NCBI GenBank assembly: GCA_001799675.1
Contig: MGTX01000026.1
Coordinates: forward strand, 1 to 59,877
DNA: 59,877 nucleotides
From: Elusimicrobia bacterium GWA2_66_18
GTDB taxonomy: Bacteria > Elusimicrobiota > Elusimicrobia > UBA1565 > UBA9628
Direction: 5' to 3'
Of this stretch, positions 27,244 through 36,335 are shown piece by piece (position 1 is the first letter of the stretch; every line of letters begins with the position of its first letter). The notes under the pieces are model-generated. The model was given only the letters and a program-made list of their open reading frames with translations. It made no database searches and had not been told where the DNA came from. The translations under genes and the position numbers were made by a program.

Positions 27244-27624
27244 ATGAAAAGGATTCCCATCATCAGTGCGAAGGCTCCGGCCGCCATCGGTCCATACTCC
27301 CAGGGAGTCTCCTCGGGGGGAATGGTGTTCATCTCGGGACAGATCCCCGCGGGCGTGACCGGCGCCCTGGTCGCGGGGGGCGCGGCCGAGCAGACCGAGC
27401 GCTGCCTGATCAACGTCCGCGAGGTGCTGGTTGCCGCGGGCCTGACCATGAACGACGTGGTCAAGACCACGGTGTTTATGACCGACCTCGGCCAGTTCCC
27501 AGCCATGAACGAGGTCTATGCCCGTCATTTTAAGGCGCCCTTCCCCGCGCGCGCGACCGTGCAGGTCTCGGCCCTGCCCAAGGACGCGGCCGTCGAGATC
27601 GAGGCCATTGCCGTCAGGCCTTAG
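27244..27624 (+). CDS. ridA: RidA family enamine/imine deaminase
   Basis: Hydrolyses reactive enamine/imine intermediates such as 2-aminoacrylate. The 126-residue product has KAPAAIGPYSQGV at the N-terminus, SGQIPAG, and the C-terminal FPARATVQVSALPKDAAVEIEA segment with the conserved active-site Arg. It lies 4 bp after rho and directly before a membrane protein gene. Confidence 0.95.
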   Translation: MKRIPIISAKAPAAIGPYSQGVSSGGMVFISGQIPAGVTGALVAGGAAEQTERCLINVREVLVAAGLTMNDVVKTTVFMTDLGQFPAMNEVYARHFKAPFPARATVQVSALPKDAAVEIEAIAVRP

Positions 27625-28569
27625 GTGAAGGAGAGACTCCGTCCGGCGCTCACCGCGCTCTTTGCCCTGCTCATCGGGGGAGACTTAGCCGTACGCGGCT
27701 GGACAGGGCTCTTCGATCTCTGGCGCTTCCTGTTTCCGTATCTGTGGCTCTTCCTCGCTTTCGAGGCCGCGCGTGCACGCCGGCGTCTGCTCGATACCGA
27801 GGCCTTCCTGATCGCAGCGGCCGTGGGACTCGTCCACGACGGCGTCTACGCCAAAACTCTGCAGGAGGGGGCCTCTTTATTCGGCGTGGACTGGCTGGGC
27901 GCCGCTTGCGCAGCCTTCGACTGGGGCCTAGTGGCGGTCTGCGCCCTGCATGCGGCCGATACACTGCATCCCCGCGGTGAGGCGCCGCCCGGGATCTCCC
28001 TGCTGGAGGCGGCCGGCTTGGTCTTCCTGCCCGGCGCCGCGGCCTGCGTCTATCTGATCAAGACTCTTTCCGGACGCTACCGCTTCGAACGCATGATCGG
28101 CGACACCTGGCTGTTCGCCGACCTCCTCTTCATCGGCGCGTCCTGGCTGCTCGCCCGGCGCGCCTTCGCCCGCGCGGGACTCACGGAGCCCTGCGAGCTC
28201 GACCGCGGGGTCTGGGTTCTGGCCGGCTTCTGCGCGTGGCTGCCGGGCGCCCAACTCCTGGCCCGCTTCCTTCAGGCGCTGCCGTGGTCCTTCATTCTCA
28301 CGGTGGTAGGGGGCTGGACCGCGCTTCTGGGAGCGGGCCTCTGGCGGCTCTGGAGGAAGCGCGGAGATGCGCCGCTTCCCCCGGTCCGCGCCTCCGGCCT
28401 CGTCTTGGGCGCGGCCCTCTGGCGCCTCATCGGGGCCGGCCTTCTTCTTCCCGTCTTCGGGTCCTTCGCGGTCGACGGGCGCGCCGCGTTCGCTTTCACC
28501 CTGTTCGTCGAACTGCCCACCCGCCTCATCTTCTCCTACGCCTTCCTGACCGCGCGTATGCATATCTGA
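27625..28569 (+). CDS. Multi-pass membrane protein of unknown function
   Basis: A 314-residue protein with about eight hydrophobic segments spread over its length and charged loops such as RARRRLLDTEAF and RLWRKRGDAPLPP. It matches no family I recognise. The GTG start directly follows the ridA stop without a clear ribosome-binding site, so translation may depend on ridA. The true start could be slightly downstream. It is the last gene of the + strand run that begins with the ribosomal cluster. Confidence 0.65.
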   Translation: MKERLRPALTALFALLIGGDLAVRGWTGLFDLWRFLFPYLWLFLAFEAARARRRLLDTEAFLIAAAVGLVHDGVYAKTLQEGASLFGVDWLGAACAAFDWGLVAVCALHAADTLHPRGEAPPGISLLEAAGLVFLPGAAACVYLIKTLSGRYRFERMIGDTWLFADLLFIGASWLLARRAFARAGLTEPCELDRGVWVLAGFCAWLPGAQLLARFLQALPWSFILTVVGGWTALLGAGLWRLWRKRGDAPLPPVRASGLVLGAALWRLIGAGLLLPVFGSFAVDGRAAFAFTLFVELPTRLIFSYAFLTARMHI

Positions 28570-28619
28570 CGCCCACACTTTTGTATCATCGGCTCATCTA
28601 GACACAGGAGTATCCCTCC

Positions 28620-30032
28620 ATGACCACGACCGCCGCCAAGACCCGCGTCGAGAAGGACACTATGGGAGAGATCTCAGTGGCCTGCGACCGCTACTGGGGC
28701 GCCCAGACCGAGCGCTCCCTCCGCCATTTCCAGGCCGGCGCCGGCCGTGACACCATGACCCGCGAGATGATCCGCGCCATGGGTGTCTTGAAGAAATCCG
28801 CCGCCATGGCCAACGCCGAGCTGCGCCTGCTCCCCAAGGATAAGGAGAAGCTCATCATTGCCGCGGCCGACGAGGTCATCTCGGGTGCGCTCGACATGCA
28901 TTTCCCGTTAGTCGTCTGGCAGACCGGCTCAGGGACTCAGTCGAATATGAATTCCAACGAAGTGATTTCCAATAGGGCCATCGAAATGGCCGGCGGCGTC
29001 ATGGGCTCCAAGAAGCCCATCCATCCCAACGACGACGTGAACAAGTCTCAGTCATCGAACGACACTTTTCCAACGGCGATGCATATCGCGGCGGCCGAGG
29101 CGCTCATCCATGAATTGGTCCCCGCCGTCAAAAGTCTGCGCGACGCCCTAAAAAATAAATCCGTCGAATTCAAGAACATCGTCAAGATCGGCCGCACCCA
29201 TCTCATGGACGCCGTGCCCCTGACCCTCGGCCAGGAGATCGGCGGTTGGGTGGCGCATCTCGACGCGGGCCTCGCCCGCATCGAGGCGGTCCTGCCCGGC
29301 ATCTACGAGCTCGCCATCGGCGGCACGGCGGTGGGGACGGGCTTAAACACCCACCCCGACTTCGACAAGAAGGCCTCGGCTCACATCGCTGAGATGACCA
29401 AGCTTCCGTTTAAGACCGCCCCCAACAAGTTCGAGGCCCTCGCGGGACACGACGCGCTCGTCTTCGCCCACGGCGCGCTCAAGACCCTGGCCTGCTCGCT
29501 CATGAAGATCGCCAACGACGTGCGCTGGCTGGCATCCGGCCCGCGGGCGGGCTTGGCCGAATTGCGCATCCCGGAAAACGAACCCGGCAGCTCCATTATG
29601 CCCGGCAAGGTCAACCCCACCCAGAGCGAGGCGGTCACCATGATCGCCGCCCAGGTCCTGGGCAACGACGTCGCCATCAACATCGGCGGCGCTTCGGGAA
29701 ACTTCGAGCTGAATGTCTTCAAGCCACTCATCATCCACAACTTCCTGCACTCGGCCAAGCTTCTGGCGGCCGGCTGCCGGGGATTTACCGAGCACTGCGC
29801 CGTCGGCATCCAGGCCGACGAGAAGCGCATCGACGAACTCATGCGCCGCAGCCTCATGCTCGTGACCGCCCTCAACAATCACATCGGCTACGACAGCTCG
29901 GCCAAGATCGCCAAGACCGCCCACGCCGAGGGCCTGACCCTGAGGGAGGCGGCGCTGAAGCTGGGGCTGGTCACGGAGGGTCAGTTCGCCGAGTGGATCA
30001 AGCCCGAGGAGATGACCAAGCCCGGCCTCTGA
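28620..30032 (+). CDS. fumC: Fumarate hydratase class II
   Basis: Oxygen-stable, iron-free fumarase of the TCA cycle interconverting fumarate and malate. The superfamily signature [11 protein letters not shown] is present, with [35 protein letters not shown] and [10 protein letters not shown]. Length 470 is typical. An AGGAG ribosome-binding site (28604-28608) precedes the ATG. A TATCAT at 28584-28589 could be a -10 element, but no good -35 is seen. A histidine kinase gene follows after 1 bp. Confidence 0.96.
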   Translation: MTTTAAKTRVEKDTMGEISVACDRYWGAQTERSLRHFQAGAGRDTMTREMIRAMGVLKKSAAMANAELRLLPKDKEKLIIAAADEVISGALDMHFPLVVWQTGSGTQSNMNSNEVISNRAIEMAGGVMGSKKPIHPNDDVNKSQSSNDTFPTAMHIAAAEALIHELVPAVKSLRDALKNKSVEFKNIVKIGRTHLMDAVPLTLGQEIGGWVAHLDAGLARIEAVLPGIYELAIGGTAVGTGLNTHPDFDKKASAHIAEMTKLPFKTAPNKFEALAGHDALVFAHGALKTLACSLMKIANDVRWLASGPRAGLAELRIPENEPGSSIMPGKVNPTQSEAVTMIAAQVLGNDVAINIGGASGNFELNVFKPLIIHNFLHSAKLLAAGCRGFTEHCAVGIQADEKRIDELMRRSLMLVTALNNHIGYDSSAKIAKTAHAEGLTLREAALKLGLVTEGQFAEWIKPEEMTKPGL

Positions 30033-30033
30033 C

Positions 30034-30696
30034 ATGGACGCCCAGCAAGCCGAACTCATCCGCCGCATCGCCTCCGTCGTCGGGCACGAACTGCGCAACC
30101 CGCTGGCGGTCATAAACAATTCAGCCTATTTCGTTAAGGCGAAGCTGGCCGGCTCCGCCCTGGACCCGAAGGTCGAGAAGCACCTCAAGATCATTGAGAG
30201 CGAGATCGCCCGAGCCGACGACCTCATCAGCGACATCCTGACCTACTCGCGCAAGTGCGAGCCCATGCCCGAGGTTAGAGTCTTGGACTCCATCGTGCGC
30301 GAGACGGTCGATTTGTATGCCGTCCCCGCAGGGGGAAAGGTCGACTTCAAGTCCGGGGCCCAGGACGCCGAGGCCAAGGTCGACGTCAAGATGCTCCACG
30401 ATGCGCTCATACGTCTGATGGATAATGCTTTCGAAGCCCAGGGCGGCAAGGGGGTCGTGAAGATTTCCACCGGCGCGAGCGAGGACGGCGTCTGGGTCTC
30501 GGTCGCCGACTCCGGGCCCGGCGTGGACGCGAAGGTGAAGAAAGGCCTCTTCGAACCGTTCGTGACCACCAAGCCCCGCGGCCTGGGCCTCGGCCTATCG
30601 CTGGCTAAGAAGCTTCTCGAGGCCAACGGCGGTTCGGTAGACTGCGCATCCGGGCCGCAGGGCGCGATTTTCCGTCTCGTCCTGCCGACGGCCTGA
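30034..30696 (+). CDS. Sensor-less histidine kinase
   Basis: A 220-residue cytoplasmic kinase with only a HisKA and a HATPase_c domain. The phospho-acceptor is His18 (VVGHELRNPLAVINN). The N box (DNAFEAQGG), G1 (VADSGPGVD) and G2 (GLGLGLSLAKKLLEANGG) are visible. No input domain, membrane segment or adjacent response regulator is present. It starts one base after fumC, so expression is probably coupled to fumarase. It ends 7 bp from a convergent operon. Confidence 0.9.
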   Translation: MDAQQAELIRRIASVVGHELRNPLAVINNSAYFVKAKLAGSALDPKVEKHLKIIESEIARADDLISDILTYSRKCEPMPEVRVLDSIVRETVDLYAVPAGGKVDFKSGAQDAEAKVDVKMLHDALIRLMDNAFEAQGGKGVVKISTGASEDGVWVSVADSGPGVDAKVKKGLFEPFVTTKPRGLGLGLSLAKKLLEANGGSVDCASGPQGAIFRLVLPTA

Positions 30697-30703
30697 ATCC
30701 ATC

Positions 30704-32224
30704 TCAGCGTCGGACGGGCTCCGCGCAGGAGAAGGACTGCGCGGCGGCGTCAAGGTCGCCGGCGGCGACCTGGGAGAAGATCCCGAGATAGCGCGAGAGC
30801 CGGTTGCGCCGCAGGGCCACGGCGCGCGCGAACGCGGTCCCGGGCGCCCACTTCAGAGCCAGACCGTCGATGACTTCGCGCCAGCGCGCCTGGCTGACTC
30901 GCGACTCGGCGATGCGCCGAGGCACGCGCGAAAAAACGTCCGTGTCGCGCAGAAGGTTTCGGCGCAGGGACCGGTTGGCGGCCACCAGCCGGTCCACCTC
31001 GGCCAAGGCCGAGGCCCAGCCCTCGGATTCGAGGAGCGATTGAGCTTTCTGAGCGTTCGATTTGGCGGCGGCGTACTTCGCCTTGAAAGCCGCGCCGCGT
31101 TTTCTATATGCCTCGCGAGTGGGCGCCGGCGCGGGGACCGCATCGATGGCGGACAGGAGTTCGGGCGTCAAGAAGTCCTCCTCGGTCTCCAGGCGAGAGA
31201 GTTCTTCCTCCAGGGCCGCAACCGCGATCCAGCGCGAGGCTTCCTTCTGGCCGCGGCCCAGCTCGATGAGCAGAGCTTTGGTGATGGCGGCGGGGTCCTT
31301 GCTCTTGACCGCAGCGGCGTCGAAGGCGGCGGCGGCGGCGCGGGCTTTCTCGAGCAGGGCCGCGCGCCGAGCTAGGCGGGGGGGCAGGGCGGCCGACGCG
31401 GCCAGCGTGCGTCTCGCCATGCGCGCCAGAAGGGAGAGGCGCTCGCGGCTCAGGCGCAGCTCGAGATTTTTCAGGTCGTAGCGCATGGCGTGGCCCGGGT
31501 AGGAGAGCGTGGCATAATCGAGCTTGCCCGTCTCGATGAGCGTCGGCGCCCCTGGCGGGCGCCGCGCGTTCAAGGAGCTCTGCAGGGACAGAAGCTGCGG
31601 CGAGTAACCGCGCAGGTTGCCATCGCTCAAGCGATCATAATAGCCGGTGAAGACGGCGACGGAGACGCTTGGTTTTTCCAAGGAGGCCTTGCCGTCCTCG
31701 TGCTGCGTGATGACCTTTTCGGATTGAGAACCCTTGCCCTCGAAAAGGCTGCGCAGGATCTCGCGGCGCTCGTCTTCGGAGAGTTCCTCGGCCTGCTTCT
31801 TGATGAGCCGGGAGTCCTTGGCCGCCTTGCGCAGACGGCCGAAGACGTTCTTCTCGGCGCCCGGGTTGTCCTCGATGACGGTATGGGTCTGGCGGAAAAG
31901 TGAGTCCTCGAAGCGCGCAGCGCCCTCCTTCTCGTCCTGGGCCAGGCCCATGGAGATGCGCGCGGCGGACTCCGGATCCGCGGCGATCCACTCGCGGATC
32001 GCCGCGCGCCGGGCGTCGGGGTCGGTTTCCCGGGAGATGACCCCTCCCAACCGCGAGCGCAGCAGGCGCTCGGTCAGAGCGTCGGCCATGGCGGGGTCGT
32101 CGGCGAGGCGGTTCTTGACCGAGAGCAGGACTGGGTCGCCGCGGTCAGCCGCGTGCGTCTCGGGCGGTTCCTCCGCCGCGGCGGGCAGTACGAACAGCGA
32201 AGAAAGGAGGAGGACGAGGATCAC
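30704..32224 (-). CDS. Secreted helical protein of unknown function
   Basis: A 506-residue protein with a signal peptide (MILVLLLSSLFVLPAAA with a cleavage-like AEE). Most of the mature part is Ala/Arg/Leu/Glu-rich helix. A mixed segment in the middle (SVAVFTGYYDRLSDGNLRG) may form a small folded domain. No family is recognised. The GTG start overlaps the stop of the upstream gene (GTGA), placing it last in a minus-strand operon with TldD and a histidine kinase. Confidence 0.7.
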   Translation of the reverse strand: MILVLLLSSLFVLPAAAEEPPETHAADRGDPVLLSVKNRLADDPAMADALTERLLRSRLGGVISRETDPDARRAAIREWIAADPESAARISMGLAQDEKEGAARFEDSLFRQTHTVIEDNPGAEKNVFGRLRKAAKDSRLIKKQAEELSEDERREILRSLFEGKGSQSEKVITQHEDGKASLEKPSVSVAVFTGYYDRLSDGNLRGYSPQLLSLQSSLNARRPPGAPTLIETGKLDYATLSYPGHAMRYDLKNLELRLSRERLSLLARMARRTLAASAALPPRLARRAALLEKARAAAAAFDAAAVKSKDPAAITKALLIELGRGQKEASRWIAVAALEEELSRLETEEDFLTPELLSAIDAVPAPAPTREAYRKRGAAFKAKYAAAKSNAQKAQSLLESEGWASALAEVDRLVAANRSLRRNLLRDTDVFSRVPRRIAESRVSQARWREVIDGLALKWAPGTAFARAVALRRNRLSRYLGIFSQVAAGDLDAAAQSFSCAEPVRR

Positions 32225-32970
32225 TTCGCTCCCGGGGCGGCCATGGTGGAAGCCGCGGCTTCGAAGGACGCCACGACTTTCGAGCCCGAGCGCGCCACGC
32301 CGTCGTCGCCGATGCGCGCCAGCCCCAGGAGAAGGTTCGAGGATGGTACATCCAGACGCTTGCGGCCCGTCAGGTCAAAGAAGGTGTGCGTGGCGCTCTT
32401 GTCCATCACGCTCCAGCGCGCCTGGCCGTAGCGGCCGTTGGGTGAGAGCTCCATGGAGATCACGCGAGGGAAGGGGCCGATGGCCAGGATAGACTCGCCC
32501 ATCCAGGTGCGGGCCTCGACGCTCCAATCGTCGAGCGCGCGGCGCGCGATAAGGACCGTTTTGGAGTCGGCGGAAAAAAGCACGGGCACGCCGCGCTCGG
32601 GAACCTCCACGGAGTCGTCTTTCCACAGCTCAGCCCCCGAGGAGCCGAAGAAACGCAGGAGGCGGCGCGTTTCCTCCGTCCGGCTTTTGAGCGGGTTCCA
32701 GACTCGGCGGCTCTCCAGCGTCCAGGCCAGGCGCCCGTCCGGCGAGGTCCCGCCGCGCAGGTCGCGGGCTAGGCCGCTCTCCTCGTCGCCGCGGATGGAG
32801 ATCTCCTGGATGAGCGCGCCTTCCTGGTCGTAGAGGAGAAGCGAGCCGCCCTGCGTGGCCCAGCCCGGCGCCGAGCGTGCGGGGGCCATGTCCGCCAGGG
32901 GCGGCGCGTCCGCGGCCCCTGCCGACGCCGGGGCCAGCGCCAGCGCCAGCGCCAGGAAGCCCGCGTTCAT
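32221..32970 (-). CDS. Secreted beta-rich protein of unknown function
   Basis: A 249-residue protein starting with a signal peptide (MNAGFLALALALAPASAGAA). The mature part has repeated short strands with SPDGRLAW, SADSKTVLIARR and SPNGRYGQARW, which resemble blades of WD40/PD40-like propellers, although too few blades for a full propeller. The ATG at 32970 overlaps the stop of the PrcB-like gene by 4 bp, and its stop overlaps the next gene. The upstream in-frame extension lacks a start signal and is left out. Confidence 0.7.
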   Translation of the reverse strand: MNAGFLALALALAPASAGAADAPPLADMAPARSAPGWATQGGSLLLYDQEGALIQEISIRGDEESGLARDLRGGTSPDGRLAWTLESRRVWNPLKSRTEETRRLLRFFGSSGAELWKDDSVEVPERGVPVLFSADSKTVLIARRALDDWSVEARTWMGESILAIGPFPRVISMELSPNGRYGQARWSVMDKSATHTFFDLTGRKRLDVPSSNLLLGLARIGDDGVARSGSKVVASFEAAASTMAAPGAK

Positions 32971-33416
32971 GGGGCGATGGCCTCGACGATGACTTTTCCC
33001 TTGGGGCGCGCGAAAACCTTCACCTTCCAGGGCTGGGCGAGGGCTTGGGTCGTGAAGCCGGAGGGGATCTTGATTCGGTAGCGCACTAGAAGGTCGTCGC
33101 CCCTCATCACGGACTCCTCGAAGGCGGCGGTGAAGCCGCCTCTCATGCGCTCCCCCACGAACACGGCCACGGCGACGGACTTCGTGAAGTCCGGGGCGGA
33201 CGCGTCCAGGCCGACTTTTGCGGCGAGCGCCTTCCAACTCGTGACGTCGGCTGCTACCATGTGACCCGGCTCCAGCGGACCGCCGTACTGGCCCTTCCAT
33301 TCCTGGCTGGTCATCGTCTTATTCTCCGTGTCCGGCTTGGCCGCGGCCGTCTTCTCTGCCGCGGATGCCGCGGCCGCGGTCGTCAACAAGGCGAGGGTCA
33401 AGAACCTAAATTTCAT
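32967..33416 (-). CDS. Exported PrcB-like protein
   Basis: A 149-residue protein with a signal peptide (MKFRFLTLALLTTAAAASA). The C-terminal half (VAVFVGERMRGGFTAAFEES, then a PSGFTTQALAQPWKVKVF stretch) resembles the PrcB C-terminal domain, which stabilises the PrtP/dentilisin protease complex in treponemes. The equivalence is by pattern only. It overlaps tldD by 11 bp at its start, so it may assist a proteolytic function, but no large secreted protease is in view. Confidence 0.65.
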   Translation of the reverse strand: MKFRFLTLALLTTAAAASAAEKTAAAKPDTENKTMTSQEWKGQYGGPLEPGHMVAADVTSWKALAAKVGLDASAPDFTKSVAVAVFVGERMRGGFTAAFEESVMRGDDLLVRYRIKIPSGFTTQALAQPWKVKVFARPKGKVIVEAIAP

Positions 33417-34791
33417 GCGAGCCTCCTACCACTAGATTCGGCATCCTGATCGTCGGCTGGCCGTCGCTGACCGGAACGCTCTGGCCTTCCTTGCCGCAGG
33501 TCCCGATCCCCCAGCCCAGGTCCCAGCCCACGCGATCGATGGAGCGCAGGGCGTCGGGGCCGATGCCCAGGAGGTTTGCGTCGCGCACGAGATGCCGTAC
33601 CGCGCCGTCCTCTACCCACCAGCCCTCGTCGACCTCGAAGACGAACTCTCCCGTGGCGGTGTTGACCTGCCCGCTGCCCATGCGCGTGACGAGCAGGCCG
33701 CGCTTGAGGCTGCCGACGATCTCCGCGGGGTCGTCTTGGCCCGGCGCGATGTAGAGGTTCGACATGCGCGGAAAGGGACGCGAGGCGAAGGACTCGCGCC
33801 GTCCGTGGCCGTTGGATCTCAGGCCCTCGCGCATGGCGCAGGTCCGATCATAGAGGAAATCGGTCAGCACCCCGCGGTCGACCAGCTTGGTCGGCGCGGC
33901 GGGCAGGCCCTCGTCGTCGAAGAAGAAGGAGCCTCGCTGGAAGGGCAGCGTCGGGTCGTCGATGACCGTGACGGTCTCGGGGGCCACCGACCGACCGATG
34001 GCGCCTCGATAAGCGGGCGAGGAGCCCTCCTGCACATGATCTGCCTCCAGAGAGTGCCCCATGGCCTCGTGGATGAAGGTCCCGCCCGCGGCGGCGGCGA
34101 TGACGACCGGCATCTCACCGGCCTTGGCCTTGGGCGCGCGCAGCTTGGCGAGGGCGCGCGTGGCCGCGCGCCGGGCCGCGGCGAAGGGTTCGCCGCCCTC
34201 GGCCACTTCCCAGCCGCGCTGAGCGCCGATCGACTCCTGACCGCTCTGCAGGCGGCCCTTCTCCTCGACCACGACGGAGATGGACATCACGACGGAGGTC
34301 AGCGACTGGCGGGCGTCGGTCCCGTCGCTATTAAGCACGCGCGTGCGGCGCGAGCGGTCGCCGTAGGAGACGGTCACCTGGCGCACGGAGGGAAACTCCG
34401 AGCGTATGACGAGATCGAGAGCGCGCAGGAGATCCACCTTGCGCGCGAGCGGGACCCGCGCCGGGTCCGCGCGCGGGATCACGCCGCAGCGGACCGCCGC
34501 GGCGAAGCGCGGCGCGGGGCCGCCGGAGCCGGCCGGCAGGTTCGCGCGCAGGCGCGCCGCCGTCTTGGGGCCAATTCCCGGGCCGCTGGCGAAGAAGGTC
34601 TCCACGCGGCCGTCGCGGCGGCGCAGCAAGCGCAACCCCAGGCCGAGATCATTGCCCGAGGCCAGGTCTTGCACGCGTCCGTCCTCCAGGGCGGCGGAGG
34701 TCCAGGAGGTCTCCTCCAGGTAGGCTTCGCCGTAGTCGGCGCCGGAGAGCGCCGAGGCGTAGGCGTCGGCCGGGGCGGCGCCTGTGCTCAC
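33406..34791 (-). CDS. tldD: TldD-family metalloprotease
   Basis: Processes unstructured peptides; in E. coli TldD/TldE mature microcin B17 and degrade CcdA. The 461-residue product has the HExxxH zinc motif His241-Glu242-His246 (FIHEAMGHSLEADH) and the C-terminal GTCGKEGQSVPVSDGQP block with MPNLVVGG. The GTG start overlaps the kinase stop (34788-34791). The usual TldE partner is not in the window, so it may be encoded elsewhere or missing. Confidence 0.93.
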   Translation of the reverse strand: MSTGAAPADAYASALSGADYGEAYLEETSWTSAALEDGRVQDLASGNDLGLGLRLLRRRDGRVETFFASGPGIGPKTAARLRANLPAGSGGPAPRFAAAVRCGVIPRADPARVPLARKVDLLRALDLVIRSEFPSVRQVTVSYGDRSRRTRVLNSDGTDARQSLTSVVMSISVVVEEKGRLQSGQESIGAQRGWEVAEGGEPFAAARRAATRALAKLRAPKAKAGEMPVVIAAAAGGTFIHEAMGHSLEADHVQEGSSPAYRGAIGRSVAPETVTVIDDPTLPFQRGSFFFDDEGLPAAPTKLVDRGVLTDFLYDRTCAMREGLRSNGHGRRESFASRPFPRMSNLYIAPGQDDPAEIVGSLKRGLLVTRMGSGQVNTATGEFVFEVDEGWWVEDGAVRHLVRDANLLGIGPDALRSIDRVGWDLGWGIGTCGKEGQSVPVSDGQPTIRMPNLVVGGSHEI

Positions 34792-36326
34792 GCCGTCACC
34801 CGCGCGGGCAGGGTGATGGTGACCGTCGTGCCCTCGCCCAACTGCGATTGTAGGAGGACCTTGCCCCCATGGAGCTCGGCCACGCGCTTGACGAAGGCTA
34901 GTCCCAGTCCGATGCCGTCCTGCTGGCCGGTGAAGTCCTTCTCGACCTGGTGGAAGCGGGAGAAGACGCTCTCGACCGCCTCGGGCGGGATGCCGGGCCC
35001 CAGGTCCGAGACGGAGAGCTCGGTCCAGCCTCCCTCGGTCTCGACGCGCACGTTCACAGTGGGAGCGGTCTTGGGGTCGAACTTGATGGCGTTCTCGACG
35101 AGGTTCTTGACCGCCTCGACGAGCAGTCCCCGATCGGCGGTCAGGACTAGGCCCGTGGTCCGATAGTCCACCACGGCCTGCTTGGCCGTGATCTTGTCGC
35201 TCAGGGCATTGAGCGCCTCGGCCACGACCTCGTCGATGCCGACGGCCGATGTTTTTATCGCCGCGTCTGGGCTTTCCAAAATGGTGTAGCGCAGGAGCTT
35301 GTCGACCAACTCGCCCACCTTGCAACCCTGCTCGTAGATGTTCCTAACAGCCTTAAGCTTCATCGGGTCGGTCTTGTCGGAATCCAGTTCTCCCAGCAAG
35401 AGCCCGGAGAAGCCGATGACCGAGGCCAGCGGAGTCTTGAGCTTATGGCTGATGAGCGAGAGGAAGGAGCGCTTGAGGACTTCCTGGCGCCAGGCCTCGG
35501 TGTTGTCGCGGAAAACGAAGAGACGGCCCTCGACCCCCGAGAGGTCGGCGCGCGTCGAGCGTCCCGTCACGACCAGCAAGGTCGGCTCCTTCCTTACGGC
35601 CGTGAATTCCTGCGCGGGCGCGTCCTGGGCGAGAAGTTCGGGCAGCGAAGGGGTCACGGCCATGGTCTTGAACCCCCCGGCCAAGTCGACGAGTTCCGTC
35701 CCGAGCAGGCGCCGGGCGGCGTCGTTGGCGATGACGATGCGGCCGTCGGCGTCGGTCAGAGCCGCCCCGTCGTGCATCTGGGCGAAGACCGTGGAGAGCT
35801 TGAACTTCTCCTCGCGCAGGGAGGAGAATAGGCGGGCGTTGTCGATGGCGACGGCGGCCTGGGAGGCTAAGGCCTCGAAGGCCTCGCGGTCAGCCTCATC
35901 GAAGGCGCCGCCGCGCTTATTGATGGCCTCCACCACGCCCAAGAGGCGCCCTTTGAGCAGGATGGGCACGGCCAGGATGGAGCGGGTGACGAATCCCGAC
36001 TTCTCATCCATCTTGGGCGACCAGCGTGGGTCCTTGCGGACCTCGTTGAGGACCTCGGACTTACGGGTTTGCGCGACCGTGCCCGCGATGCCCTGACCCA
36101 GTTTCAGGCGCGTTTTGGCCGCGGCCTCGCCCAACCCTAGGGCCACGTCGAAGTACAATTCCGAGGTCTTCTCGTCTAGGAGGAGAAGGGAGGCGGTCTC
36201 GGCGTCCACCACGCGCGAGGCCAGTTCCAGGACCGTGGCGAGCAGCTCCGAGAGCTCCAGCTTGGAGGACAGGAGCCGGCCGACTTCCAGCAACAGATGC
36301 AGGCGTTCCGCGTCGCGCAATGGCAT
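34788..36326 (-). CDS. Cytoplasmic GAF-PAS histidine kinase
   Basis: A 512-residue kinase without transmembrane segments. A GAF domain covers about residues 25-165 (LGQGIAGTVAQ, ILAVPILLKGRLLGVVEAIN), a PAS-like domain about 175-280 (ALTDADGRIVIANDAARRLL), then HisKA with His294 (LISHKLKTPLASVIGF) and HATPase_c with ENAIKFD, DLGPGIPP and DGIGLGLAFVKRVAELHGG. It sits upstream of tldD with a 4-bp overlap, so sensing and peptidase expression are coupled. No cognate response regulator is adjacent. Confidence 0.93.
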   Translation of the reverse strand: MPLRDAERLHLLLEVGRLLSSKLELSELLATVLELASRVVDAETASLLLLDEKTSELYFDVALGLGEAAAKTRLKLGQGIAGTVAQTRKSEVLNEVRKDPRWSPKMDEKSGFVTRSILAVPILLKGRLLGVVEAINKRGGAFDEADREAFEALASQAAVAIDNARLFSSLREEKFKLSTVFAQMHDGAALTDADGRIVIANDAARRLLGTELVDLAGGFKTMAVTPSLPELLAQDAPAQEFTAVRKEPTLLVVTGRSTRADLSGVEGRLFVFRDNTEAWRQEVLKRSFLSLISHKLKTPLASVIGFSGLLLGELDSDKTDPMKLKAVRNIYEQGCKVGELVDKLLRYTILESPDAAIKTSAVGIDEVVAEALNALSDKITAKQAVVDYRTTGLVLTADRGLLVEAVKNLVENAIKFDPKTAPTVNVRVETEGGWTELSVSDLGPGIPPEAVESVFSRFHQVEKDFTGQQDGIGLGLAFVKRVAELHGGKVLLQSQLGEGTTVTITLPARVTA

Positions 36327-36335
36327 TTTCTTACC

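Noticed and set aside
33592-35166. 524-codon + strand open frame
   Set aside because: Antisense shadow of tldD and the histidine kinase; long stop-free frames are expected in GC-rich codon usage.
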